DNA of 64,000 nucleotides. It comes from Pirellulales bacterium. GTDB taxonomy: Bacteria > Planctomycetota > Planctomycetia > Pirellulales > PALSA-1355. The notes beneath the pieces were generated by a model. That model had not been told where the DNA came from. It did not search any database and was given only the letters and a program-made list of their open reading frames with translations. A program made the position numbers and the translations under genes. The DNA lies in assembly GCA_022844125.1 (NCBI GenBank), contig JALHMI010000005.1, positions 1 to 64,000 of the forward strand, written 5' to 3'. Shown piece after piece: positions 46,295-55,216 of the stretch (position 1 is its first letter; each line of letters begins with the position of its first letter).

Positions 46295-47728
46295 TCAGCG
46301 ACTAAGGTTTTTCTTCGCCTTGCGCCTTTGCTCTTTGGCAGCTTTGCGAGCCGGTTTGTTCCCGGCCGCGTCGGAAACGTCCGGAGCATTCTTGGTGGGG
46401 AGAAACTTCGCCAAGTGGGCTTTACGCCCCGCATATTCCGGCCGATTGGCGAGGTTCGTCCACTCGTAAGGGTCGGCCGTTTCGTCGTAGAGCTCTTCGC
46501 TGCCGTCGGCATAGCGAATGTATCGCCAGCCTTCGCTGCGAACGGCGTGGTTGCCTTCGATGTACGTCGTCACGGCAGGCGTTTCCCAGGTCGCCGTGGG
46601 ATCGGCCAGCAGCGCGCGGATGCTTTTGCCGTCCAGATGCGACGGAGTCTGAATTTCGCACAGGTCGCACAGCGTCGGATACACGCTCATGAAGTCGACC
46701 GTCCGCTCGCAGACCTGGTCTGGCTTCGTCACAACCGGCGCTACCCAAATCAGCGGCGCGCGCGTGGCCTCCTCCCAGAGTGCGAACTTCCGCCAGTGCT
46801 CCTTCTCGCCCAGGTGCCAGCCGTGGTCGCCCCAGAGCACGATGATCGTATTGTCGGCGTAACGGCTGGCATCCAGCGCATCGAGCAGCCGGCCGATCAT
46901 CGTGTCACAATAGGTGACTGCCGCGAGATATCCCTGTACGGCTTCTTTCCAGCGGCCGGACTCCAGCATACGACGATGATCGCCGTCCGGCTTAGCCATC
47001 TTGATGCCGGCTTCGGGAATGTCCGCCAGGTCGTTGTCGGTGGTCGGCGGCAGCTCGATGTCCTCGAGCGGATGCATGTCGTAGTACTTGCGCGGCACAT
47101 TCCAGGGCATGTGCGGCTTGTGCAGACCGATCGTCAGCAGGAACGGCTTGTCATGCTGCTTATTGAGTTGCTCGATACCATAGCCGATGATCTTGCCTTC
47201 GCGGAGATCGTCATCTTCACAATCGAGCGGCGCGAAGCGAATGCCGCCGACGCCTTTGTCACCCTTCGGTTCCGGGTTGGTGCCAGAGTCCTTGAGATAG
47301 TCGTCCCACTCCGACTCGCGGCGATAGGCCTCGTGATAGATCTTGCCCGCACCGGCTACGTAATAGCCGGCCCTGCGGAAGGTCGTCGTGAGCGTCAGAT
47401 CAGGGCTGATGTGTGGTCGCCAGTCGTCGTTGTTCTCGTAGACGCCCGTGGTCGAGGGACGCATGCCGCTCATTAGCGCCGCGCGCGAAGGATTGCAAAC
47501 CGGAGCTGCGCAGTAACTTCTCGTGAAACGAACGCCGCGCTTTGCGAGCCGATCGATGTTCGGCGTGATCGTCTGCGGATTGCGGTGCAGGTAGCCGACC
47601 CAGTGGTTCAGGTCGTCGACCGCGATCATCAGGACGTTGGGGCGGGTCGCGTCGGCGGCGAGTGCCCGGGGCCGACCGGCGATCGCGAGGGTCGCGAGGG
47701 CGACGACTCCCAGGATTCGAAAGCGCAT
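46295..47728 (-). CDS. Secreted sulfatase (iduronate-2-sulfatase-like)
   Basis: The product is 477 residues from ATG 47728, which opens a signal peptide (residues 1-25). The type I sulfatase signature VCNPSRAALMSG supplies Cys78, which must be converted to formylglycine. RPNVLMIAVDDLNHWVG provides metal ligands, as do the HKPHMPW block and LWGDHGWHLGEKEHW. The order of blocks matches iduronate-2-sulfatase-like planctomycete enzymes that desulfate algal polysaccharides. The C-terminus is strongly basic (KAAKEQRRKAKKN). No maturase is encoded nearby. Confidence 0.93.
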   Translation of the reverse strand: MRFRILGVVALATLAIAGRPRALAADATRPNVLMIAVDDLNHWVGYLHRNPQTITPNIDRLAKRGVRFTRSYCAAPVCNPSRAALMSGMRPSTTGVYENNDDWRPHISPDLTLTTTFRRAGYYVAGAGKIYHEAYRRESEWDDYLKDSGTNPEPKGDKGVGGIRFAPLDCEDDDLREGKIIGYGIEQLNKQHDKPFLLTIGLHKPHMPWNVPRKYYDMHPLEDIELPPTTDNDLADIPEAGIKMAKPDGDHRRMLESGRWKEAVQGYLAAVTYCDTMIGRLLDALDASRYADNTIIVLWGDHGWHLGEKEHWRKFALWEEATRAPLIWVAPVVTKPDQVCERTVDFMSVYPTLCDLCEIQTPSHLDGKSIRALLADPTATWETPAVTTYIEGNHAVRSEGWRYIRYADGSEELYDETADPYEWTNLANRPEYAGRKAHLAKFLPTKNAPDVSDAAGNKPARKAAKEQRRKAKKNLSR

Positions 47729-47873
47729 GGAATCACTATAGGTGCAGGTTTGATGGCGGCATCGCAACGGCGGGAGTGGATGCCGGTCCATCTTACCAGC
47801 CGCAATCGACGCGTCCACCGGCAGTGACCGCATCTGGACTACTTGAGTCAAGCGATTGAATTGCCGCGACCGC

Positions 47874-48815
47874 TCAGACGTGATCAATTTCGCAGAACCG
47901 ACTGGCGAGTTCCAGCATTTCGGCATCGAGCGGAAGCGAGGCGTCGAGCGACTTGAGCATCGTAATCTCTGTTTTTCGGTCGTGCAGCTCGAAGAACTGC
48001 AGGGCCGAGGGATGATCGGGCAGCCAGCCGCCGAACTGTTCCGCCCCACCCTGCCTGGCAAGTTCAACCGTCGCCGCGTACAAGGCTTCGGCCAACTCGA
48101 GCGATTGATCCCCGAGTGCATAATCGGTGATACGCCACTGCGGGCCCTTCAGGCCGATGCGCACATAGCCCTGCCAGCCCCCTTTGCGATCACTGAGGGC
48201 GTAGAACCGCTCTTCTGGGAAACGTTCGAGCAAGGCCTGCCAATAGGCCTCATCGCGTGCAATGCTGAGCGGCATCGCCCCGTGATACTTCAAATACAAC
48301 CGCGACAGCTCGGGCCACCGCTGGCGGGCGTTCACTTCAACCAGGTGATAAGGTTGCTCCATCGCCGGCGCGACGCCGCGCGGGTCGAGCCAACCTTCGA
48401 GCGACGGGCACAACAGATATCCCAGGCGTTCGTAGTACGTGGGGTCAATATCGCTATAAAGCAGACCGATCTTGGCACCGCGCTGGTGCTCACGCTTTTC
48501 GACCCAGGCCAGCAACTGCGGGGCATATCCTTGCCCGCGGCACTCCTTGACGGTATAGACCGATCCGATCGAACAACCGGGTACTAACTGATCGCGGTAC
48601 TTGAATTGGAGCGGATAGCAGCCGAGCGAAACGACCACTCGCGAGTCGAGTGTTCCGACGTACCAGGTGGCCAGGCGATGCTTGGGCGATGCCAGCCGCG
48701 AGGCGACGTGCTCGTCCAGAGGCAGTCCCTTACTCCAAACATCAAACACATTGCGGTGCGCGGCGGCCAGCTCGTTAGGAGATGCTTCGTGTATGTCGAG
48801 TTGTTGGTCAGTCAT
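47874..48815 (-). CDS. GNAT family N-acetyltransferase with two-domain layout
   Basis: The product is 313 residues. The N-terminal GNAT domain has the acetyl-CoA loop in YTVKECRGQGYAPQLLAWVE (about residues 87-106) and a YYERLGY strand. A second, more diverged GNAT-like half follows from about residue 160. The layout recalls Eis-type tandem acetyltransferases. Substrate is unknown. It ends just upstream of the sulfatase start on the same strand, and the 145-base gap argues against tight coupling. Confidence 0.83.
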   Translation of the reverse strand: MTDQQLDIHEASPNELAAAHRNVFDVWSKGLPLDEHVASRLASPKHRLATWYVGTLDSRVVVSLGCYPLQFKYRDQLVPGCSIGSVYTVKECRGQGYAPQLLAWVEKREHQRGAKIGLLYSDIDPTYYERLGYLLCPSLEGWLDPRGVAPAMEQPYHLVEVNARQRWPELSRLYLKYHGAMPLSIARDEAYWQALLERFPEERFYALSDRKGGWQGYVRIGLKGPQWRITDYALGDQSLELAEALYAATVELARQGGAEQFGGWLPDHPSALQFFELHDRKTEITMLKSLDASLPLDAEMLELASRFCEIDHV

Positions 48816-48839
48816 CGGTCTGGGTTTCTCAGTCCTCGA

Positions 48840-50783
48840 TCACTCGTTGGCCGGCACCGACTCGGCTTCGGCAGCGGCAGGTTCCAGCGACGCGGCCGGC
48901 GCTCCCTGTGCCAGTCCGCTTACCAGGCGAATCACCCGGGCGTGCATGTCGGCCGACCAGAAACCGACAAGGCCCTCCATCTGCTGAGTCAAGTCGCGGC
49001 GTGACTTCACCCGGGCGATTCCGTACATCTGGGCACATGGCGAGGCGTCGACTCCGTTATCCTGCAGGAGCGCGATGCTGCGGCGGGCCTGATCTTCTGA
49101 AAAGGTAAGCCACTCGGCCAGGGTTCGCTCACGCCCGACGCCCACGACATATCCCGAGTCATTCAGCTCGGCATCGAGCGAATAGTATTTGGCTAGCAGG
49201 CCGGCGGCGCGAATGTGTGTATAGAGGCTGGTCGAGAGAAAGGCGTATCCCAATGCGTCGCCGTCACCAAAATAGCGTGATAACTCGGGAAACACGTATT
49301 GCTCGGCGCCACGCAAAATCGCGTAATTTCGATCGCGGAACATCAGTCGCGTGCGCATCTCGCTGCCAGCGACAGAGAGTTGTTGTGCGGCCGGCTCGAC
49401 GACAACCGCGTCGAAAACTGCCAGATTCGCGCTTGATGCGCGCCTGAGGTAGTCGCCCGCTTGCCGCCAGGGTGCATTTTCCGGGATCACCTTGCCCTCG
49501 TAGCCCGCGGCTAGATCGAGATAGTCACCAGCGAGCTTCAGGTCGAGCCAGCCGATAATTTGATTCTCGGCAGCCGTGCCAATCAAGGTCAGGGCCGCTT
49601 CGCTGTCTTCGTCGGGTGCATTGGCGAGCGCCTCCTTGGCCAGTCGCTGCAAGGCAATACCCTCGACGAAAGCGTCGCAGGCGATCAAGTAGACCGAGAG
49701 CTGATCCAGCGAACGCGGCACCTCGTTCTTCATTCGGGACGAGACCCGCTTGACTTCGTCTTCGAGCCATTCGTTGTTGCGTAGCCGCTCCAGTAGGCCG
49801 TCGTATCCGCGAGTGGCGTAGGTATAGCGGCAGCGGCCGGTTTCGAGCGCCAGATAACCGCAAACGGCAGCAAAGATTCGGTCCCAGAGCGCGGCCGTGA
49901 ACTCACCCTCTTCGACCAGCTCGCCGCTGCGCTTGATCGAGTCGACTCCCTGCTGATAGAGATTGATCACCTCTTGGCTGAGCCCTGCGGTGTTCTTCAG
50001 TTCCTTGAAGGACGTGAGGGATTGCTCGTAGCGGTCATACCAGACCGAGAGTTTCTTGCGAATCTCCTTTTGCGCCGCGAGTGTCACTTGCGGCGTGTGG
50101 GCTTCGGGGTCGCGGGGAAGTTCGACATTCGTGAGCAGCTTGTAAGCATGGTAGACGTCAAACACACCGATGACCTTCACGCCGAGTTTGTCGCCATGCT
50201 CGACCAGATCGATTCGCTCCCCGTCAGCGTCTATGTCGAAGCGGACGCTGCCGGGAATCAGCACCAGCGTCATGCCTTTTTCGGCCGCGCCGCTAATTTT
50301 ATGGGCAATTCCACCGACGGGGCCAATCGAACCATCGGGGTTGATCGTGCCTGTCATCGCGGCATCCGCGCGCACCTTGTCGCCGCGCACAGCCGCCAGC
50401 ACCCCACAGGTCATGAGCGCACCAGCGCTAGGACCGTCAATGCGCCCCTCGTACTCAAACGAAACGCGCATCGTGCGCGGATCGAAATCGGTAAGCATCG
50501 CGGCGGTGACCGCCGCCATCCAGCCTGCGCTTCGCCACTGGTCGCCGGTACCCCCCACTTCACTCTCGAAAAACCCGACCCTAGCCGAGCCGTTCGCGTT
50601 ACCGTCTGCCGAAATGGTGACTGGACTGCAGTGGCCGACGGCGCTGCCGTCTGATGCCTTGCCGTAGGTAAGCACGTGCACGACAACCGAGCGTGTACCT
50701 TGAGCAATTGCGAGGTCGCTCGCCTGCCACAATACTGTCAGCATGAACAGGACCGGCGCGGTACCGACAAGTGGCGAACGCAT
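48840..50783 (-). CDS. Exported Lon-type (S16) protease domain protein
   Basis: The product is 647 residues. A signal peptide (residues 1-28, ending AIA) precedes a Lon proteolytic domain at about residues 35-220. The Ser-Lys dyad is visible: Ser119 in IDGPSAGALM and Lys162 in GGIAHKISGAAEKG, with the usual 43-residue spacing. There is no AAA domain. The remaining 400 residues are helical, with no recognised domain, and may be an adaptor or substrate-holding region. An exported Lon catalytic domain without ATPase is uncommon, so the energy source and substrate are open questions. Confidence 0.83.
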   Translation of the reverse strand: MRSPLVGTAPVLFMLTVLWQASDLAIAQGTRSVVVHVLTYGKASDGSAVGHCSPVTISADGNANGSARVGFFESEVGGTGDQWRSAGWMAAVTAAMLTDFDPRTMRVSFEYEGRIDGPSAGALMTCGVLAAVRGDKVRADAAMTGTINPDGSIGPVGGIAHKISGAAEKGMTLVLIPGSVRFDIDADGERIDLVEHGDKLGVKVIGVFDVYHAYKLLTNVELPRDPEAHTPQVTLAAQKEIRKKLSVWYDRYEQSLTSFKELKNTAGLSQEVINLYQQGVDSIKRSGELVEEGEFTAALWDRIFAAVCGYLALETGRCRYTYATRGYDGLLERLRNNEWLEDEVKRVSSRMKNEVPRSLDQLSVYLIACDAFVEGIALQRLAKEALANAPDEDSEAALTLIGTAAENQIIGWLDLKLAGDYLDLAAGYEGKVIPENAPWRQAGDYLRRASSANLAVFDAVVVEPAAQQLSVAGSEMRTRLMFRDRNYAILRGAEQYVFPELSRYFGDGDALGYAFLSTSLYTHIRAAGLLAKYYSLDAELNDSGYVVGVGRERTLAEWLTFSEDQARRSIALLQDNGVDASPCAQMYGIARVKSRRDLTQQMEGLVGFWSADMHARVIRLVSGLAQGAPAASLEPAAAEAESVPANE

Positions 50784-50945
50784 CGTGAAGGCTCCGGGGA
50801 GATGGTCAGGCTATTCGAGTCCGCCAGTAACGTGCTGAGTATTATCTCCGTGGGCGCCTGGCGACTACAAGTATTACCGGCATTTCTTAGACGCGAGGCA
50901 CGAACTTTGCACCTCTCGTTGGACTCAAATACCGCACAATCGCGA

Positions 50946-51587
50946 ATGTCTTTGCGGCAGCTTGACATGACCGCTGTAACATCATCTCCCGCCCAACGAC
51001 AATTCTGTCTTCCGCACGGCTTTGTGGGGCGGCTGGTCGGCTGGTACATGTCGCGCGAGAACCGCCACATGAACCAACTGGCAGTGGAGTGGCTAGACGT
51101 ACAGGAAGCAGATGACGTGCTCGAAATCGGCTTCGGCCCGGGCCACGGCCTGGAATTACTGCTAACGACCACGCCGGCTCGCACGGTCTCGGGGATCGAC
51201 CCGTCAACGGAGATGGCCGAGCAAGCACTCTACCGAAACCGAGTAGCGGCCGAGGCAAGCCGGTTGTGGGTCGTCGTCGGCGCGGTTGAAGCAATGCCAT
51301 TCCCTGACGAGCAGTTCTCGCGCGTCGTCGCGGTCAGCAACTTTCACGTGTGGCGTTCCCGTTCGGCAGGTCTTCAGGAAATCAGGCGCGTTATGCGGAC
51401 GGGCGGAAAGCTAGTGATCTGCCTGCGCCGGGCACTCGACAATCCTTGGCCCTGGTCTAGCCCCGGCCTGTCGCTGGACACCCTGCGCGAAGACCAAGAG
51501 CTGCTTGTATCGCACGGTTTTCAGGATGTTCAGTTCGCCACGCGAAAGCATCGCCGCCGAAGCTGCTGCCTGGTGGCGACATGTTAA
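50946..51587 (+). CDS. Class I SAM-dependent methyltransferase
   Basis: The product is 213 residues from ATG 50946. ATG 50967 is an alternative giving 206. The SAM motif I is DVLEIGFGPGHGLELLL, followed by SGIDPSTEMAEQA (motif II acidic residue) and AMPFPDEQFSRVVAVSNFHVW (motif III-like). It matches the Methyltransf_11 group. The substrate cannot be predicted. It is divergent from the Lon-type gene, and the 162-base spacer holds both promoters. Confidence 0.88.
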   Translation: MSLRQLDMTAVTSSPAQRQFCLPHGFVGRLVGWYMSRENRHMNQLAVEWLDVQEADDVLEIGFGPGHGLELLLTTTPARTVSGIDPSTEMAEQALYRNRVAAEASRLWVVVGAVEAMPFPDEQFSRVVAVSNFHVWRSRSAGLQEIRRVMRTGGKLVICLRRALDNPWPWSSPGLSLDTLREDQELLVSHGFQDVQFATRKHRRRSCCLVATC

Positions 51588-51602
51588 CTCGAGTTCGGCT
51601 GA

Positions 51603-52301
51603 CTAGTCGAGCGTCAGATTGCGAAACTTCACTCGCAGCTTTATCTTTGTCGTCCAGCCGATGCCGGTACGGTCGAGTGAGAGTGTCTCGAGCAGCTTAA
51701 GTTGGGGCAAGATTACGTCGAGTGCATCGGGATCGACGACCGTACCGGTCAGGTCGAGATGCCTGAGCGTGTCGAGCTCACGCACTTTCAGCAGACCGCC
51801 TTCCGTCACGGATGTGTCGATCAGAGCCAACTTCCGCAGCCCGGCGAGCATGCGGCGTTGAGCGACCAGCTGTTCGATCTTTGCGTCGTCGATCTGGGGT
51901 CCCATAAGCGTAATGCCCGTGAGCTTGTCGAGCACGACGGCAAAATCGGGGCCAATGGAGCGGCTGAGCGGATCGGAAGAGTTAACGTCGACGTTGCCGG
52001 CCCAGGATTTGACCTGCTCGATGAGCTTTTCCTGTTCGGCGTACTGCTCGACCCAGCGACTCAGCCAAGCCATCCGGCCCGACTTAAAGCGGGCGTACTC
52101 AGTCGCCTGCTCGAAAGCTTCTTGCAGCCGTTTGAACTCCTCGACGCTGCCTCCCTGGTCGGGATGGGCCGTGCGGGCTTTCACCAGATAGGCTTGCTTG
52201 ACGTCTTCCTCGGTAACTGGCGGGGCGAGCCCCAGAACAGCTAGAAACTCGTGACGCTCGCCATGAAACTCGGTCGAGACTGGCTCGGGAGCATTGGACA
52301 T
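51603..52301 (-). CDS. J-domain protein with C-terminal leucine-rich repeats
   Basis: The product is 232 residues from ATG 52301, with AAGGAAG upstream. A GTG at 52322 is an alternative. The J domain spans about residues 17-70 with HPD at 46-48 (TAHPDQGGS). From about residue 150 there are LRR-like units such as GLRKLALIDTSVTEGGLLKV and TLRHLDLTGTVVDPDALDVI. J domains recruit DnaK/Hsp70. The LRR part probably chooses the client. It follows the barrel and C39 genes on the same strand after 119 bases, so it might share their transcript. Confidence 0.82.
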   Translation of the reverse strand: MSNAPEPVSTEFHGERHEFLAVLGLAPPVTEEDVKQAYLVKARTAHPDQGGSVEEFKRLQEAFEQATEYARFKSGRMAWLSRWVEQYAEQEKLIEQVKSWAGNVDVNSSDPLSRSIGPDFAVVLDKLTGITLMGPQIDDAKIEQLVAQRRMLAGLRKLALIDTSVTEGGLLKVRELDTLRHLDLTGTVVDPDALDVILPQLKLLETLSLDRTGIGWTTKIKLRVKFRNLTLD

Positions 52302-52420
52302 CGGACTCGGCTTCCTTGGCACTGCGGTGGCACGGCGAACGGCTACTCAGCAATCCTAGCCCGCTACGTCCGGAAAAGCACCCCTGTGCTCGCGGTATTT
52401 CCCGGCGTTTCGTCGGGGTG

Positions 52421-53191
52421 TCAGGGGATGAATCGAGGGTATGGCGCCTGCGGTACCATCGTCCAGTTCCGATTCACGGTCTGATCATTCAGCAGGCCGC
52501 GAAACACCTCGGTGAAGCGAATTCCCAGCGGATTCACGTCCTTTACTTTGGCGTTCGGCTTGGCGATCACCAGGATCGCGTTCTCCTGCCATTGGCCGAT
52601 GAACTTGTCGGCCAGCGTGCGGATGTTGCCGCGGATCGGATCGGCCAGGTACACGTAGTAGCCGTCATACCCGCGAAACACGACGAAGTGGTCATGTCCG
52701 TTGACCGTGACGCCGACGATGACCGGCACTTTGGCTTCGATGAGCTCGTGGAATTTGACTTTGCCCATCGACGACTGGTAGCCGGCCATATTCGCCATGT
52801 CGCGCAGATCGGTTAGCGTCAGGCCGTTTTCGATTCGATCGCGAATCTGCTCGTCCGTCAATTTAAGACGTTGGACGAGCACAAGAAACGTATTTTCGTT
52901 AACCTTGTCACCCCAATAGTACCGCGCGACCGTTGCCAGCGCGGCGGCGCCGCAGGAGTAGTCAAGCTGCTGCATCACCACTTGTCGCTCGCGCAGCTCC
53001 TTGTAGCTCCAGACATATTCGCGAACAAGCCGATCCTCCATCCGAATTGGCGCGCGGGTGTATTCATTGAACTGCGCACGGGCGTAAGTCGCGCAGGTGC
53101 AGATCCCGGCCGCAGCAAGGAAGACAGCAGCCAGCACGCGCGACGACGCTCGGCAGGTTCCCGGTAGACTGGTCGCTGGCCGCATGGTCAT
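52421..53191 (-). CDS. C39-like cysteine peptidase (exported, no ABC domain)
   Basis: The product is 256 residues. A signal peptide spans about residues 17-40. The C39 catalytic set is visible: the glutamine region QQLDYSCGAAAL with Cys80, His168 in GHDHFVVFRG and Asp184 in VYLADPIRGN. C39 peptidases remove double-glycine-type leaders from bacteriocins or, as in FapD, act in functional-amyloid export. Here the domain is free-standing, without an ABC transporter, and exported. It begins 42 bases after the outer-membrane barrel gene on the same strand. Two small secreted proteins with a candidate leader lie 3.4-5.5 kb away. Confidence 0.87.
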   Translation of the reverse strand: MTMRPATSLPGTCRASSRVLAAVFLAAAGICTCATYARAQFNEYTRAPIRMEDRLVREYVWSYKELRERQVVMQQLDYSCGAAALATVARYYWGDKVNENTFLVLVQRLKLTDEQIRDRIENGLTLTDLRDMANMAGYQSSMGKVKFHELIEAKVPVIVGVTVNGHDHFVVFRGYDGYYVYLADPIRGNIRTLADKFIGQWQENAILVIAKPNAKVKDVNPLGIRFTEVFRGLLNDQTVNRNWTMVPQAPYPRFIP

Positions 53192-53233
53192 CTCGCTGGA
53201 AATCGGTTCCCGAACGACGTCGAATCGCGATGG

Positions 53234-54550
53234 CTAGTAGAGCGTGACTACAACGCCAACATTCGCCCGCGGCGCGGAGTCGGTCATGCCTATCACACAG
53301 AACGGTTCGATGATCCTGCAGTTCCGCACGATGGTCGCTGCGAATCGCATTGTGAGTGGTTCGAGATTCGAGCCGCGAATCGCTTCATTGTCGACGCTGG
53401 TGTTCGTCAGGTAGAAACCCTGGAACGTGGTGCTCAGCGTCACGCGATCGTTGATCGAGAAGCCAACCCCCAGCATGTAGTTAGCCTGGTCACCTGGCTG
53501 CACTTCCACGTCGTCGAACGAGCGTTCGAACAAGTGCCGGTAACCGCCACCGTAGAACACAATCACGGGGTCATAGCGGTGAATCGCCAGAAGTTGGGCA
53601 TTGTAGGCCCAAAATCCTTGCCCCAAAGCGGAGCCTGGCACCGTGCCGAAGATCGGAGCGTTGAACTGACCCGTGGGGGCTGTCGACCCGATCGTGCCGA
53701 TCACGTCGGGTAGCATGTCGTCGCCGTCGAACAGGTGGATGCTCGCGCCGAAAGTCAGGTCGCCCAACCCCCCGACGTTGAACGTTTCGCTTTGGCCGGC
53801 CCCGACAAACTGGGTATTGGACCAGCCGATCGGAAGCGCGGCGAACAATTGGATATTCTCGGTGAATCCGTAACGCGCGGCCAGCGGCGTGAACAGCAGT
53901 CGCTGTCGGACTTCGCCTTCGTCAACATCGAACGGAATCACGAACGGAAAGTCGTTGGCAAAGTGCGTGTATACAAAGCCTGTATCGAGCTGCCATGCAC
54001 CAGGCTCGAGCAGGACATCGATGTCGCGCAGAAACTGTAAGGCATTGTTCGTGGGCGCCTGACCGTACGTCTGCTGATCGTTCGGCTGACTGCCCGCGGC
54101 GGGCGCTGCGCCTTCGCGCGGTTGCTCCTCCTCACTCGGCGGAGGTTGTGGCTCTTGCAGTTTCGAGAACCGGAATAGCGGTTCCCCCGGAATCGGGTTA
54201 AGCGTCGTGGCGGGACTGCTAGGTGACTGATTGCCAGGAGCGGCGTCTATGTAGTTCACCACCTGGCCAGCAGGCTGGCCAAAGTTGGGCAGCCCGGCCT
54301 GCGACAGGAATGTCGCGCGCTCTCCCGCGGAAGAATCGACTGGCGGCAGTCGGCGGCTCGCAACCGGGAGCGGCGCCGCCTCCGCACCGAGTCCGCTGAC
54401 GACGGCCGGCGAATTGCGGGATTCGGCCGGCTCGTCGCCCTGGGCCAATGGCGGGACGAGCAGACATAGCGCGGCTAGTCCCGCCGCGAGTCTCCGACGC
54501 ACGGTTGGGTTCGGGAAGTTCTTTCCCGAGGCTCCGAGCGATTCGTCCAT
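53234..54550 (-). CDS. Outer-membrane beta-barrel pore protein
   Basis: The product is 438 residues from ATG 54550, preceded by AAAGGTGG. A signal peptide ends near LAQG (residues about 18-38). Residues 40-170 are Pro/Ala/Ser/Glu-rich and probably disordered. Residues 175-438 are alternating amphipathic strands with aromatic girdles (DTGFVYTHFANDFPFVIPF, QLLAIHRYDPVIVFYGGGYR) and end in VVVTLY, a typical barrel C-terminus. The barrel resembles phenol-degradation MetA/FapF-type pores. It is the first gene of the run barrel, C39 peptidase, J-LRR. Confidence 0.8.
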   Translation of the reverse strand: MDESLGASGKNFPNPTVRRRLAAGLAALCLLVPPLAQGDEPAESRNSPAVVSGLGAEAAPLPVASRRLPPVDSSAGERATFLSQAGLPNFGQPAGQVVNYIDAAPGNQSPSSPATTLNPIPGEPLFRFSKLQEPQPPPSEEEQPREGAAPAAGSQPNDQQTYGQAPTNNALQFLRDIDVLLEPGAWQLDTGFVYTHFANDFPFVIPFDVDEGEVRQRLLFTPLAARYGFTENIQLFAALPIGWSNTQFVGAGQSETFNVGGLGDLTFGASIHLFDGDDMLPDVIGTIGSTAPTGQFNAPIFGTVPGSALGQGFWAYNAQLLAIHRYDPVIVFYGGGYRHLFERSFDDVEVQPGDQANYMLGVGFSINDRVTLSTTFQGFYLTNTSVDNEAIRGSNLEPLTMRFAATIVRNCRIIEPFCVIGMTDSAPRANVGVVVTLY

Positions 54551-55216
54551 GGCCCACCTTTGTTGTGCGTCTGCCGTCTACAAATGTCTGCTTCAAAGCC
54601 CGAGGCACGCCTCGGACGTTGCGATTGGGTCGCACTTCGTCCACGCGGCTCGAGTAGTTTTCAGGCGGACGGCCTGACCTGCGAACGCGGCGCAACCGTC
54701 CTATCCCGTTGATCTGGATCGACCGCCATATCCCGTACAATGAGAACAGTCGTCAGGCCCGCTAAAGTTTCGCTGACCTGCGCCTTTTAACAGCTGCTGG
54801 GGGCAAGTCCGCAACTCATTGGGCAGCAGTGCCTTACATCCACTCTTCCGTCGCGATCAGGTCAGACTCGCCGTTTGAGATCACCGCCCAAGCGTGAAAC
54901 TGTAGCGGTTCTATCGATTCTCCCACGTGGTTCAAACCTGCGGGTTGTACGCGTTACTCCGTCAAAGACCGCTCGCATCAATTCGTCCGAAAGTGCGGAC
55001 GATGATACGTGCAACGAAAAGTGCGGTGGCGCCTAGCGACCCGCGCTCTCGGCGAGGCTTGCCGTGGGGCTTGAAAGTCCACTGAACCGTGCCCAACACG
55101 CAGCGACGATCAAGGCGGCAAGCAGGACCAAAAGGCGTTCGTCAACGTACACCACGGTTCGCAATGAACCCAAATGCGGCCACGCTGGTCGCGAGATCCC
55201 AGGAGGGGGTGAGGAG
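54551..55216. other. Divergent promoter region of the two barrel genes
   Basis: The 666 bases between the minus-strand barrel and the plus-strand barrel contain no convincing gene. Small palindromes are visible, such as CGTCC...GGACG near 54985-55000 and CAGGC-ggacg-GCCTG near 54661. Both upstream regions must be here, but I cannot place -35/-10 boxes reliably. Confidence 0.4.

Noticed and set aside
46176-46469. A 97-residue plus-strand ORF with a hydrophobic N-terminus
   Set aside because: It runs antisense into the sulfatase C-terminus, has no ribosome site and no family match.
54895-54960. GGTTCAAACC stretch that looks like a tRNA T-arm
   Set aside because: No acceptor stem, anticodon arm or D-arm can be folded around it.
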